A stretch of 64,000 nt of DNA from Oscillospiraceae bacterium (GCA_017516785.1 JAFXAV010000028.1:1-64000), one strand, 5' to 3'. Shown: positions 32,721-40,230, counted from the first letter of the stretch. Translations and numbers: made by a program. Notes: generated by a model from the letters alone, not told the origin.

Positions 32721-33252
32721 TCTTTTCACCTCCGCTCTGGAAGTCCGCTCTGCTGATCCTACCGGAGGTCCAGGCACCGCCGTAGGTGCCGAGCGTATCG
32801 AACTGCTCAAACAGGCTGTCCCGAATGCCGTCCAGATACGACTGGTAGTGCCGCTTCTGAAGACCGGAGTAGTCGTAGCACCAGTGATCTTTCTGGACAA
32901 GCATGACTGCCATGCTCCACTCATTGTCAGCCACGGCAATGTAGAAAAGGCTGTTCTCCAGCAGAGCGAAACGATCATTTTCGATCCAGGTGTTGCACTC
33001 CCGCAGGCTGGGGTATTTCGCCATCAGAGAACAGATCAGGTTCCGCTTGGCATCCTCCCAGTTCCGGTAGCTCACCCATTCATCGAACTCCCAATCCCCG
33101 TTGGTCAGTTCCTCGTATGACAGGTCACCCATCAGGCAATGTTCGACCTCGTCGTTCTCCTCGTCTACCCGGCGGTATTCGTCCAGGTCATCGTTATCGA
33201 TGTAGAACAGCCCTTCGTAGTCACCAGTGACGCATACATTTCCTCTGCCCAT
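32713..33252 (-). CDS. Phage protein of unknown function
   Basis: 179 residues, acidic, Tyr/Trp-rich (NGDWEFDEWVSYRNWEDAKR). Stop codon overlaps the next ribosome site. No family recognised. Confidence 0.8.
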   Translation of the reverse strand: MGRGNVCVTGDYEGLFYIDNDDLDEYRRVDEENDEVEHCLMGDLSYEELTNGDWEFDEWVSYRNWEDAKRNLICSLMAKYPSLRECNTWIENDRFALLENSLFYIAVADNEWSMAVMLVQKDHWCYDYSGLQKRHYQSYLDGIRDSLFEQFDTLGTYGGAWTSGRISRADFQSGGEKSA

Positions 33253-33254
33253 CG

Positions 33255-33644
33255 TTAATCCTCCTCGTCGCAGATTTCAGGATACGCAGAACAAGGGTTC
33301 TGCCAGTCGCAGTACCAAAACAGGCGATAAGCGAGTGCTTCATCACCATCGCACTGCTCTACGAAATCAGCTCCAGTGTAGCAGTACGACAACACCACTC
33401 TGATCTGCTCTTCCGCAGTCATGTTCGGCCAGCCGGGGTCATCCTTGTTCATCGAATTATCTACATTCAGTTTTACATCCGTCGGGATGTCATTCAGGTC
33501 AAGATCGGGAATGTAGAGCACCTCGTCACCAGGGGCAAAGTCGTCTGCCTTGTAAATCATGCAGTCCTGACCTTCTGTCCATTGGAACAGTTGGTCAAGT
33601 GTCCATCCCTGCCGTAGCAGTTCACGCAGTTCAGTCTTTGTCAT
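33255..33644 (-). CDS. Acidic phage protein
   Basis: 129 residues. ELRELLRQGWTLDQLFQW start, then acidic segments and a C-terminal FWYCDWQNPCSAYPEIC. Unknown. Confidence 0.78.
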   Translation of the reverse strand: MTKTELRELLRQGWTLDQLFQWTEGQDCMIYKADDFAPGDEVLYIPDLDLNDIPTDVKLNVDNSMNKDDPGWPNMTAEEQIRVVLSYCYTGADFVEQCDGDEALAYRLFWYCDWQNPCSAYPEICDEED

Positions 33645-33954
33645 CCTTCGCCTCCTTGTCTACCAGCCACATCAGGCAATCAGTCAGATTCTGGAACTCC
33701 TCGACCCAGGCATATCCGGTGCTGTTGTCGATGCCTATGATCACATTACCGGCTTCCTCTACGAACAGACCACGGCGGCCACGATGCTCAATAACCTCGA
33801 TGGCTTCGGCATGACCCACATACTTGTACCAACTGTGGTCGGTTTCAACCTTGCCACACAAGGGGCAGGTCCAGAACGGCTCGCCCTTTTTGTCGAAGCA
33901 AATGTCCCGCCTTACGAAACCTCCGCAATGTCGGCATCTCGTTGCAGTAATCAT
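33631..33954 (-). CDS. Zinc-ribbon protein, tandem paralogue 2
   Basis: 107 residues. RCRHCGGFVRRDICFDKKGE, FWTCPLCGK, then VIIGIDNSTGYAWVEEF and TDCLMWLVDKE. Aligns along its length with the next gene upstream (33954-34271), with which it shares a start/stop base. Confidence 0.8.
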   Translation of the reverse strand: MITATRCRHCGGFVRRDICFDKKGEPFWTCPLCGKVETDHSWYKYVGHAEAIEVIEHRGRRGLFVEEAGNVIIGIDNSTGYAWVEEFQNLTDCLMWLVDKEAKDDKD

Positions 33955-34271
33955 TACTTATCGTCCTCCTGTCGATCAACGAACCATTGCAGACACTCAA
34001 TGGTGTCCGGGAACTCTTCCACGATGATGTTGCCGTCCAGGTTCTCCACGCCGATGACCTCGATCCCGGTATCGAACATATACCGTCCCAGGCTCTCCGG
34101 GTGGTTCTGGACGAACTCAAGTGCCTGCAGGCTGCAAAGCCGCTGCACCCATCTGTCAGCGAAATGAGCCGTGCCGCAGAACGGGCACATCCAGTACAGG
34201 TTGCCGTACTGATCCAGGCCGATTCTCTTCCGGACGGTTTCTTCGCAATCGGGGCAAACAGTCAAAATCAT
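33954..34271 (-). CDS. Zinc-ribbon protein, tandem paralogue 1
   Basis: 105 residues. VCPDCEETVRKRIGLDQYGN, YWMCPFCGT, then EVIGVENLDGNIIVEEF and IECLQWFVDRQ, the same block order as its neighbour. A tandem duplication with divergence. Confidence 0.8.
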   Translation of the reverse strand: MILTVCPDCEETVRKRIGLDQYGNLYWMCPFCGTAHFADRWVQRLCSLQALEFVQNHPESLGRYMFDTGIEVIGVENLDGNIIVEEFPDTIECLQWFVDRQEDDK

Positions 34272-34283
34272 ATCACTACCTCC

Positions 34284-34802
34284 TTATCTGGCACCAACGG
34301 TGATTTCGGCAGGGGTCACACCCTTTTCGTAGGCGAGCAGTTTGACCGTCTCCTGGATCTCGCCGGGGTACAGCCCCTTGACGGAGATTGCGGCGATCTC
34401 GGTGCCGTTCAAGGAAAAGGTCACCCACTTAGCATCGACGGTCTTTTCCTTTTTCGGCTTCGTAGCAGTTCCCTCCGTAACCTCACGGAGAGCGTCAGCC
34501 AGTTCGTCGAGCATCTTCTGGATCTCGGCTGCATCTTCGACCAGAACCCGGATACTGGGGACACCGGAGGTACTGTTCCGAGCCTTGACCCACATCTCGA
34601 TGTGTTCATCTTGGTCAAAGTCGATTGCGTATCGCAGAACTTCTCTCCAGACATCCTCGGTCTTCTCTGCCGTGACCGTAAAGATGAAGTCTTCTCCAGC
34701 CGGGGAATACTTCTCGAACTCCCAACTGGTCACATCGTAGATCGATACCGACCAGTCCAGTTCCTCCAGCTTATCGAAGATCCGTTTCTTGAGCGGCTTC
34801 AT
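34284..34802 (-). CDS. Phage protein of unknown function
   Basis: 172 residues. Beta-rich first half (FIFTVTAEKTEDVWREVLRY), helical linker rich in Lys/Glu, then a second small domain (WVTFSLNGTEIAAISVKGLY). Overlaps the upstream microprotein by 4 bp. Confidence 0.8.
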   Translation of the reverse strand: MKPLKKRIFDKLEELDWSVSIYDVTSWEFEKYSPAGEDFIFTVTAEKTEDVWREVLRYAIDFDQDEHIEMWVKARNSTSGVPSIRVLVEDAAEIQKMLDELADALREVTEGTATKPKKEKTVDAKWVTFSLNGTEIAAISVKGLYPGEIQETVKLLAYEKGVTPAEITVGAR

Positions 34803-34945
34803 TTCTTCTCCTCCTTGTAGAACTCCGCAGCCATGACATCTGCGGTTCTGCGGTCGACGCCTACCTTTTCCAGCTTCCGGTAGGCTTTCTCCTTATCCTT
34901 GGGGTCTACTGCTTCGACCAGCTCCATAACCAGATCCATCAGCAT
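34799..34945 (-). CDS. Helical microprotein
   Basis: 48 residues found by hand translation. MLMDLVMELVEAVDPKDKEK, then a charged helix. An in-frame ATG two codons earlier (34951) sits too close to the AAGGAG site. First gene after promoter copy 4. Confidence 0.72.
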   Translation of the reverse strand: MLMDLVMELVEAVDPKDKEKAYRKLEKVGVDRRTADVMAAEFYKEEKK

Positions 34946-34966
34946 TACCATCAACTCCTTATCTTG

Positions 34967-34980
34967 TTACCGTTTGGTAA
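34967..34980. promoter_or_regulatory. TTACC-N4-GGTAA dyad at the 35.0-kb promoter
   Basis: TTACCGTTTGGTAA, identical to the one at 21.7 kb and placed at the same distance after the start site. Confidence 0.7.
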
Positions 34981-34995
34981 GGTTATCGTAACTTA

Positions 34996-35023
34996 ACTTT
35001 ACAATACCTACCACCTGAGTCAA
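34996..35023 (-). promoter_or_regulatory. Family promoter copy 4
   Basis: TTGACT (35018-35023), 16-bp spacer CAGGTGGTAGGTATTG, TAAAGT (34996-35001). Confidence 0.88.
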
Positions 35024-35062
35024 TAGACCCGGCAAAATATTTTCGGAAATATTCGCTATCGT

Positions 35063-35359
35063 TTACACGGCATAGTCGTAGTAGAACTTCCGCATTTCTG
35101 CCATGTCGCTGATCTTCGTTCCGAACGAATCCCGTTCATTCGTGAACGACCACATACCGCCGCTGCCTTGTTTGACATACACCGGGAAGTCTTCACATTT
35201 CACAGAGTCCATGAGCGATTTGAATGACTTCCGAGACATTGCCACCGGACAACTGTGTCCATCGACATCCATGTTTCGCCGGGGACCTCCACATTGCTGG
35301 ATGAACCGATCTTTTCTGTGGTTACACCAGTGCTTCATGTGCTGCTCGTAGCTAATCAT
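35063..35359 (-). CDS. Basic phage protein
   Basis: 98 residues from 35359 (GGGGAGTG site). HWCNHRKDRFIQQCGGPRRN is basic with two Cys and a His, possibly a zinc site. Unknown. Confidence 0.74.
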   Translation of the reverse strand: MISYEQHMKHWCNHRKDRFIQQCGGPRRNMDVDGHSCPVAMSRKSFKSLMDSVKCEDFPVYVKQGSGGMWSFTNERDSFGTKISDMAEMRKFYYDYAV

Positions 35360-35625
35360 GATCCATACACTCCCCACTCAAGCTGGTTCTTTCCGTCCAG
35401 CCAGTCTCTGATGTACTCCAGGGGCATCTTCTCGATTCGTTCGATGAAGTCCTCCGCCTTGATCTGATAATAGCCGCCGCCAGAGTTCCAATGGATCGCT
35501 TCATCTGCGTACTTGCGGAGCCATCCATACTTCGGATGATCGGCGAAGCTGTCAATCTTCTGATTGAACAATTCGTATCGGGAAGCCGCCCAGTCTTTGC
35601 TACTGGGCACATGGAGGGCACTCAT
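35356..35625 (-). CDS. Small phage protein
   Basis: 89 residues. YELFNQKIDSFADHPKYGWL and MPLEYIRDWLDGKNQLEWGV. Overlaps both neighbours by 4 bp. Unknown. Confidence 0.76.
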   Translation of the reverse strand: MSALHVPSSKDWAASRYELFNQKIDSFADHPKYGWLRKYADEAIHWNSGGGYYQIKAEDFIERIEKMPLEYIRDWLDGKNQLEWGVYGS

Positions 35626-35882
35626 TTCGCCGCCTCCTTCAGTGTCATCCGCTTATGGCTGAAATAGAAATACGGGCCATTGGTGACATACCGCCGGCTG
35701 TAATCATAGTTGGGGATCAGCTTCGCTCCGATTTCCTGTCGCTCATTCTGGAACTTGAACTCGCCGCCCTTAGGGACGATGTCGCATATCTTTGCCAGTT
35801 GCACGAACTCGAACTGATCGCCCGTGTCTTTATCAACAACGATGTCTCCGGGTTTCAGAGCCATCATCTGCTTCTTGGTCAT
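35622..35882 (-). CDS. Small phage protein, SH3-like
   Basis: 86 residues. MALKPGDIVVDKDTGDQFEFV resembles a short beta-barrel start; the tail is basic (SHKRMTLKEAAK). A dyad and a hairpin lie in its leader. Confidence 0.76.
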   Translation of the reverse strand: MTKKQMMALKPGDIVVDKDTGDQFEFVQLAKICDIVPKGGEFKFQNERQEIGAKLIPNYDYSRRYVTNGPYFYFSHKRMTLKEAAK

Positions 35883-35903
35883 TACCGTTATCTCCTTTCG
35901 GTG

Positions 35904-35917
35904 TTACCGATTGGCAA
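35904..35917. promoter_or_regulatory. TTACC-N4-GGTAA dyad variant
   Basis: TTACCGATTGGCAA, one base off, in the leader of the 86-residue gene. Confidence 0.55.
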
Positions 35918-35953
35918 TCCCAGGGCGCAGGGCACCTCTGGGATCGCTTTTTA
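35914..35953 (+). terminator. Plus-strand terminator-like hairpin
   Basis: Stem GCAATCCCAG/CTGGGATCGC with one A:C mismatch, followed by TTTTTA on the plus strand. No plus-strand gene is known here, so its role is uncertain; on the minus strand it is a leader hairpin. Confidence 0.45.
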
Positions 35954-36025
35954 TCCGGGGTATGTAAGTTTATGTCCAGGCGAGAATCGCCCTGTCCCGC
36001 TGATTTGCCGGGATTTGGCGGTTGG

Positions 36026-36379
36026 TTACGCCTTGTCCTGTACTTCCCAGTCGCTACGCCACTGTTTCTGGATCTCCCAGTAGACAATCTCCATTGCCTT
36101 GGCGTCCTCTTCATTGATAACGAGGTCAATGCCGATCATGCCACAGGTGGTGGTCTCGATCCGAGCACCCTTGTTCCACTTGCGGATCAGCTTTGCAAGC
36201 TCCGCCTTTGCTTCCTCGGCGGTATCGAACAACTGCTGAGCTGCGAAGTTCATGTTGGCTTTCTTGGGGTTGCTGACGGTCATACAGCGACCTTCCCGCT
36301 TCATGCTGCTATTCTGGTAGACCGCACGGTACTTAGCGGTCAACTTCAGACCGTCGGGGGTGGTGATGACTTCTTTCAT
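36026..36379 (-). CDS. Phage protein of unknown function
   Basis: 117 residues. GLKLTAKYRAVYQNSSMKRE then a helical AAQQLFDTAEEAKAELAKLI part. Unknown. Confidence 0.78.
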   Translation of the reverse strand: MKEVITTPDGLKLTAKYRAVYQNSSMKREGRCMTVSNPKKANMNFAAQQLFDTAEEAKAELAKLIRKWNKGARIETTTCGMIGIDLVINEEDAKAMEIVYWEIQKQWRSDWEVQDKA

Positions 36380-36401
36380 ATCTAAATCCTCCTGATATAT
36401 C

Positions 36402-36581
36402 TTATTCGTCGACCTTGACGGTGGCTAAGACTTCGATGCTGAACCCACGATCAACTCTGTGCAGATCGGCGATCAACAGCTTGTGTGCGGCTTCCTCACT
36501 CTCGGCGTAGTAGCAGGTGCTTTCGACTGCTACACCAGCCTTGCGAAGGTTCCGGTAGAGAATTGCGTAATAGCTATACAT
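36402..36581 (-). CDS. Small phage protein
   Basis: 59 residues found by hand translation. MYSYYAILYRNLRKAGVAVE, then an acidic helix and VLATVKVDE. ATG at 36581 behind TAGGAGGC. First gene after promoter copy 5. Confidence 0.74.
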   Translation of the reverse strand: MYSYYAILYRNLRKAGVAVESTCYYAESEEAAHKLLIADLHRVDRGFSIEVLATVKVDE

Positions 36582-36625
36582 ATCTGGTGCCTCCTATGGT
36601 TCCGGGTATTGTTACCCTTTACTAT

Positions 36626-36653
36626 ACTTTAGCACACCTACCTCCTAAGTCAA
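36626..36653 (-). promoter_or_regulatory. Family promoter copy 5
   Basis: TTGACT (36648-36653), 16-bp spacer TAGGAGGTAGGTGTGC, TAAAGT (36626-36631). Downstream (36604-36617) lies GGGTATTGTTACCC, an everted form of the dyad. Confidence 0.88.
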
Positions 36654-36719
36654 TAGTAAATTCGTGATTTACTAAATTATTTTCGTGCGTCCTTGTTTTC
36701 GTTTACTCCGTTACCAGAA

Positions 36720-36735
36720 TGTTTCATGTGAAACA
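36720..36735. other. Near-perfect parS-like site
   Basis: TGTTTCATGTGAAACA matches 15 of 16 bases of the parS form TGTTTCACGTGAAACA, and both TGTTTCA/TGAAACA arms are intact. It lies in the 360-bp intergenic region 36582-36943. Confidence 0.6.
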
Positions 36736-36746
36736 CCAAACGGTAA
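36733..36746. promoter_or_regulatory. TTACC-N4-GGTAA dyad, weak
   Basis: ACACCAAACGGTAA has one good half-site and touches the parS-like site. Confidence 0.35.
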
Positions 36747-36779
36747 CTTCTTCTTGAGGACAGAGTGTGTACTTTGAAC

Positions 36780-36860
36780 GAACAGTTTGGAGCAATTTGC
36801 CGATTGCCGAATGATGGAGGTATTGCTGCAAACCGCAGAAATCGCTGTAATCGGTAATTT
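36780..36860 (-). repeat. Intergenic repeat copy C
   Basis: Stem AGCAAT/ATTGCT (36791-36796 with 36822-36827), loop TTCGGCAATCGGCAA; upstream of promoter copy 5 and just before the plus-strand gene's promoter. Confidence 0.65.
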
Positions 36861-36878
36861 CTGTTACCCAGATGTCGA

Positions 36879-36907
36879 TTGACACCCAAAACCGCCCTTG
36901 GTACAAT
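36879..36907 (+). promoter_or_regulatory. Promoter of the DUF4236 gene
   Basis: Plus strand TTGACA (36879-36884), 17-bp spacer, TACAAT (36902-36907). GGTAATTTCTGTTACC overlaps its upstream side. Confidence 0.85.
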
Positions 36908-36943
36908 ATTTCTTACCAAATCAACTTGATCGGAGGGCTTTTC

Positions 36944-37960
36944 ATGGGTTTCAGATACAGGAAGAGCATCAACTTGGGCGGTGGCTTCCGGGTCAACCTG
37001 AGTACAAAGGGTATCGGATATAGCTGGGGTGTCAAAGGTTACCGGGTCACCAAGACCGCTGACGGTCGCACCCGGCAGACAGTATCCATTCCGGGCACTG
37101 GCATCAGCTATGTGGAGGAACATGGCAAGAAACGGCAGCAGTCCGCAGGATCTCAGACTCCTGTTCAGCCAGTTGATCCCTACGCAGGATACTCCAATGT
37201 CCAGCAGGTCACATCCGCCGATGCCAACACGCTCCGGTCTGGTGTCTACGAGGAACTGTTCCGCCAGATCAAATGGGCAAAGACCATCCGTATCATCAGC
37301 GTGATCCTCACCTTGCTCAGTTCTCAGGTCGGCATGGGTTTCTTCTACCTGTGCGTCGCAGCCTGTGTCGCTCTGTTCTTCCTGAGCCGCAACTACATCG
37401 AGTACGAGTTCGACGATGTGGAGCAGGCCAAATGGGAGAAGCTGTCCGCTGCATGGAGGGCAGTCGCATCCAGTCAGTCCTTGCAGGAGATCACCGTGAC
37501 CGCCAAGGCCAAGAACATCAGAACGAACGCAGGCATTGAGAACTCCGTCGACACCGCCAAGATGACCGCAGGCGGCAAACTGCCCTGGTATCTGCGGACC
37601 AACATCAAGCCTGTTGTATTCAAACTCCAGAACTGCCAGCTTGCTATCATGCCTGATCGACTGCTGATCTTCAGCAAGAAGAAGCTGGGTGCTGTGGACT
37701 ACACGGAAGCCAAGATCGACATTACCGCTGTCGGCTTCCTGGAGACAGGCACCATCCCGACTGACTCCCAGATGGTCAAGCAGGTCTGGGCATACGCAAA
37801 CAATGACGGCTCCCCTGACAAGCGGTATGCGAACAACCGCCAGTATCCGGTCATGCAGTACGGCAAGGTCTGCATCTCCTCCCCCGGCGGTCTGAACATC
37901 CAGTTCATGTGCTCCAACGAGAAGGCATCTGACACCCTATACCACATCATCAACCCCTGA
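36944..37960 (+). CDS. DUF4236 membrane protein (phage moron)
   Basis: 338 residues from 36944 (GGAGGGC site). N-terminal DUF4236: MGFRYRKSINLGGGFRVNLS, IGYSWGVKGYRVT, SIPGTGISYVE. Two membrane helices follow (about residues 110-150, IISVILTLLSSQVG and FYLCVAACVALFFL) and then a cytoplasmic domain with LPWYLRTNIKPVVFKLQNC. It is the only gene on the plus strand in 58 kb of phage sequence, with its own promoter and terminator, which suggests expression in the lysogen. Function of DUF4236 is unknown. Confidence 0.88.
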   Translation: MGFRYRKSINLGGGFRVNLSTKGIGYSWGVKGYRVTKTADGRTRQTVSIPGTGISYVEEHGKKRQQSAGSQTPVQPVDPYAGYSNVQQVTSADANTLRSGVYEELFRQIKWAKTIRIISVILTLLSSQVGMGFFYLCVAACVALFFLSRNYIEYEFDDVEQAKWEKLSAAWRAVASSQSLQEITVTAKAKNIRTNAGIENSVDTAKMTAGGKLPWYLRTNIKPVVFKLQNCQLAIMPDRLLIFSKKKLGAVDYTEAKIDITAVGFLETGTIPTDSQMVKQVWAYANNDGSPDKRYANNRQYPVMQYGKVCISSPGGLNIQFMCSNEKASDTLYHIINP

Positions 37961-37973
37961 CAAAACAAAAACA

Positions 37974-38008
37974 AGCGGAGATCGAGTTTCCTCGGTCTCC
38001 GCTTTCTT
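37974..38008. terminator. Bidirectional terminator after DUF4236 gene
   Basis: AGCGGAGA/TCTCCGCT with an inner CGAG/CTCG stem, flanked by AAAACAAAAACA and TTCTT. Serves the converging genes. Confidence 0.9.
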
Positions 38009-38016
38009 CATGCCTG

Positions 38017-38550
38017 TTACCAGAGCGATGATCCGCCCCGCATCTTGTCATACAGGATGTTGCGTTCCTTGTCGAGTTCCTGAAGCCCTCGCCGCAGTTC
38101 GGTCTGATCGATCTCACCCATCTCATACATCGACCGCAGCAGACTCTTGGCTTCCGGGATTTCCCGATACCGCCGCTTCATCTTGTCGTACTCCGTTTCC
38201 CTGCTCTGGATCTCAGCCATCCACTTGTCCCACAGCGGGGTCGTGAACAGTCTCCATTCGACCGGGGGCAACTCTATGGTCAGAGCATCCCGGGTCTTGT
38301 CATCCACATTCAATGGCGGCTTGTCCTTCAGGATGAAGTAGATCTCATACAGGTTCATGTCCGCTTCCGTCTTGAACCGAGCATACTCGATCTTGGTCAC
38401 CTGCTCAATGGCGATGGTTCTGTGCATAGGCTTTGTGAACAGGTGCCCCCGGATACGGCTCTGGAGGGGCTGCTTGGTTCTGCCCACATATACGAGCGTA
38501 TCGCCGTAGTAGATCCGGTACAGCAGGAAGCCTTGTACTTTCTGAGCCAT
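38017..38550 (-). CDS. GIY-YIG nuclease domain protein
   Basis: 177 residues. YRIYYGDTLVYVGRTKQPLQSRIRGH is a GIY-YIG core (YRI-YVG-x-x-R), and EADMNLYEIYFILK supplies the metal-binding Glu. The C-terminal half is helical and charged. It may be a homing-type or DNA-repair nuclease of the phage. Confidence 0.85.
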   Translation of the reverse strand: MAQKVQGFLLYRIYYGDTLVYVGRTKQPLQSRIRGHLFTKPMHRTIAIEQVTKIEYARFKTEADMNLYEIYFILKDKPPLNVDDKTRDALTIELPPVEWRLFTTPLWDKWMAEIQSRETEYDKMKRRYREIPEAKSLLRSMYEMGEIDQTELRRGLQELDKERNILYDKMRGGSSLW

Positions 38551-38735
38551 CAGATCCTCCTTGTGAACCGCAGCCCCTCGAAGGTGCGTTCATAGGCGAA
38601 CTTCGGGTTGCTGAGCGTTTCCCTGATATGCTCCTCTATGGACATCACCTTGGGTTCGGACTGGACGCATACAGGTCCCATGACGACACCGGGCGTGATC
38701 TCCCGCTCCGGGACGACCATGACATCCTCTTTCAT
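38550..38735 (-). CDS. Small phage protein between hfq and the GIY-YIG gene
   Basis: 61 residues. MKEDVMVVPEREITPGVVMG, a helix, and a basic end (FEGLRFTRRI). Overlaps hfq by 4 bp, so the two are likely translated together. Unknown. Confidence 0.75.
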   Translation of the reverse strand: MKEDVMVVPEREITPGVVMGPVCVQSEPKVMSIEEHIRETLSNPKFAYERTFEGLRFTRRI

Positions 38736-38962
38736 CTCACATCACCAAGGCACTTCAGGCTGCGACCGGGAACGACCGTGGAGATGGCGTGCTTGTAGAT
38801 CATCTTCCGCTTGCCCTCGCAGAAGAGGACAACGACGAAGTTGTCAAAACCAGTGACGGTGCCCGTCATCTGGAAGCCGTTGGTCAGGAACACGGTGACA
38901 TTCACTCGCTCACGGCGGCACTCGTTCAGAATGGCATCCTGATAATTGGTTACTTCAGACAT
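38732..38962 (-). CDS. hfq: Phage-encoded Hfq RNA chaperone
   Basis: 76 residues forming the Sm-like ring protein that pairs small RNAs with mRNAs. Sm1 is VTVFLTNGFQMTGTVTGFDNF, Sm2 is YKHAISTVVP. Proximal-face Gln8 (YQDAILN) and the Lys/His of YKHAIS are kept. The rim reads RRER (16-19), as in E. coli, while Bacillus Hfq has RKEN. The usual GKQQ before Sm2 is GKRK. It overlaps both neighbours by a few bases in a phage operon. Confidence 0.93.
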   Translation of the reverse strand: MSEVTNYQDAILNECRRERVNVTVFLTNGFQMTGTVTGFDNFVVVLFCEGKRKMIYKHAISTVVPGRSLKCLGDVR

Positions 38963-39168
38963 TTCTTTTTCCTTCTTTCTTTTTCGATTCTTCTGCGCTC
39001 AGCACGATTTGCAGGACGGCTTCTACGAACCGTATGCAAATCATTGAGCGTCGTCTCCATATTCATTGCTGCCAGAGGGTATGGGTTTGCGTCAGTCGAT
39101 ACCAGGGCCACACAATCATCCTTCTCTGGCCCAGTGGACACAAACAAGATTTTTCTATCTTTGTACAT
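38950..39168 (-). CDS. Small basic phage protein
   Basis: 72 residues upstream of hfq, overlapping it by 13 bp. Strand-rich start (KILFVSTGPEKDDCVALVST) and a basic tail (RAERRRIEKERRKKK), likely nucleic-acid binding. Confidence 0.75.
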   Translation of the reverse strand: MYKDRKILFVSTGPEKDDCVALVSTDANPYPLAAMNMETTLNDLHTVRRSRPANRAERRRIEKERRKKKCLK

Positions 39169-39184
39169 TGGTATGCCTCCTGCG

Positions 39185-39258
39185 AACAGAATGGAGCGGA
39201 TGGGGCGAACCCGAATGATAGAGTGTATGCCGCCATCCGCTGTATTGGCTCCTAACTG
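39185..39258 (-). repeat. Intergenic repeat copy D
   Basis: Perfect 9-bp stem AGCGGATGG/CCATCCGCT (39195-39203 with 39233-39241) around TCATTCGGGTTCGCC, in the leader of the gene upstream of hfq. The best-formed copy of the family. Confidence 0.72.
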
Positions 39259-39262
39259 GCAG

Positions 39263-40057
39263 TTATTCGGGGTAAAGCTCCTTATTGGGCCGCTGCTCCC
39301 AGTAGGCAGACCGCTGAGCTACAGCCATGTCGATCAGCCAGAACGTCCCCCGCTCGTCCAGGAGGATGTCAACAGACCACTGGCCGTGCAGCCCCTTTAC
39401 CTTCGCCATGGCATGAGCAACCATCTTCTCGACCTGTTCCTTGTGGGCATTGAACACAGATTCGATGCACTCACGCTCATGCTCGAAGACGATTTTATCG
39501 GTGGCTTCGTACAGGTGCGGGTAGACATAATCATAGTCCCAGTAGTTCGCCGTGAAGATCGGGGTACGGTCATCGAAATCGTAGAACACCCGGAACTCAG
39601 GCCGCAGGGGCAAGCCGTTGTAGATGCAGGGCGTATTCTGACGGTCGTAGGTGATGAAATGCCGGATTACGATTTCGTCAATGCCACCCGCTCCGCAGCA
39701 CAGGGCCTCGTAGTTGATGTTCTGGATAGCCTCATGCAGTTTGTACGGGCCATAGATGATGCAGGCACGATTGGCGTCGAACTTATTGCTGAAACGACCG
39801 TTCTTTACAAACATCATGCCGCCCAGGCGGTTGTCTTTCTTCAGTTCAGGAACGATTTCTTCCTGCACCCAGTTCCGGATGACCTGTTCATCTTCGTCAG
39901 GATGATCCATGTAGAACGCCTGGAGGAGCCGCTGGGTCTTTTCATCGTCGCTCATGGGCAGCTTCCGGAAAAACGTCGGAGGCACCGGGATGCCACAGTT
40001 CTCGATCTTCGGGAACCAGAAACTGAAGTCATTCAGAGATTCATTGATGGGCTGCAT
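39263..40057 (-). CDS. ATP-grasp-like protein
   Basis: 264 residues. MMFVKNGRFSNKFD, IDEIVIRHFITYD, PEFRVFYDFD and, near the C-terminus, GQWSVDILLDERGTFWLIDMAVAQRS follow the strand order and acidic metal ligands of ATP-grasp ligases, in the CDC123/R2K direction. The reaction is unknown; assignment by eye. Confidence 0.72.
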   Translation of the reverse strand: MQPINESLNDFSFWFPKIENCGIPVPPTFFRKLPMSDDEKTQRLLQAFYMDHPDEDEQVIRNWVQEEIVPELKKDNRLGGMMFVKNGRFSNKFDANRACIIYGPYKLHEAIQNINYEALCCGAGGIDEIVIRHFITYDRQNTPCIYNGLPLRPEFRVFYDFDDRTPIFTANYWDYDYVYPHLYEATDKIVFEHERECIESVFNAHKEQVEKMVAHAMAKVKGLHGQWSVDILLDERGTFWLIDMAVAQRSAYWEQRPNKELYPE

Positions 40058-40059
40058 TT

Positions 40060-40230
40060 CTATTCCTCCTTTTTCTTGCCAGAATATTCATGGCACTTAT
40101 CACTGAAGTCGGCCACACTGTAGAATCCGCACCCAATCAGAGGGTTCAGATGGCAGATGTGCCGCTCACATTTGGTGTTGGTGCAGCCGCAGTCGCACCA
40201 TGTAATGTCGGCGGTATAATACTTACCCAT
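40060..40230 (-). CDS. Cysteine-rich microprotein
   Basis: 56 residues from 40230 (GAAGGTGAG site). ITWCDCGCTNTKCERHICHL has five Cys and two His, probably a metal site. Confidence 0.72.
   Translation of the reverse strand: MGKYYTADITWCDCGCTNTKCERHICHLNPLIGCGFYSVADFSDKCHEYSGKKKEE

Noticed and set aside
36677..37123. 148-residue minus-strand frame
   Set aside because: Lies over the promoter and start of the DUF4236 gene and has no ribosome site.
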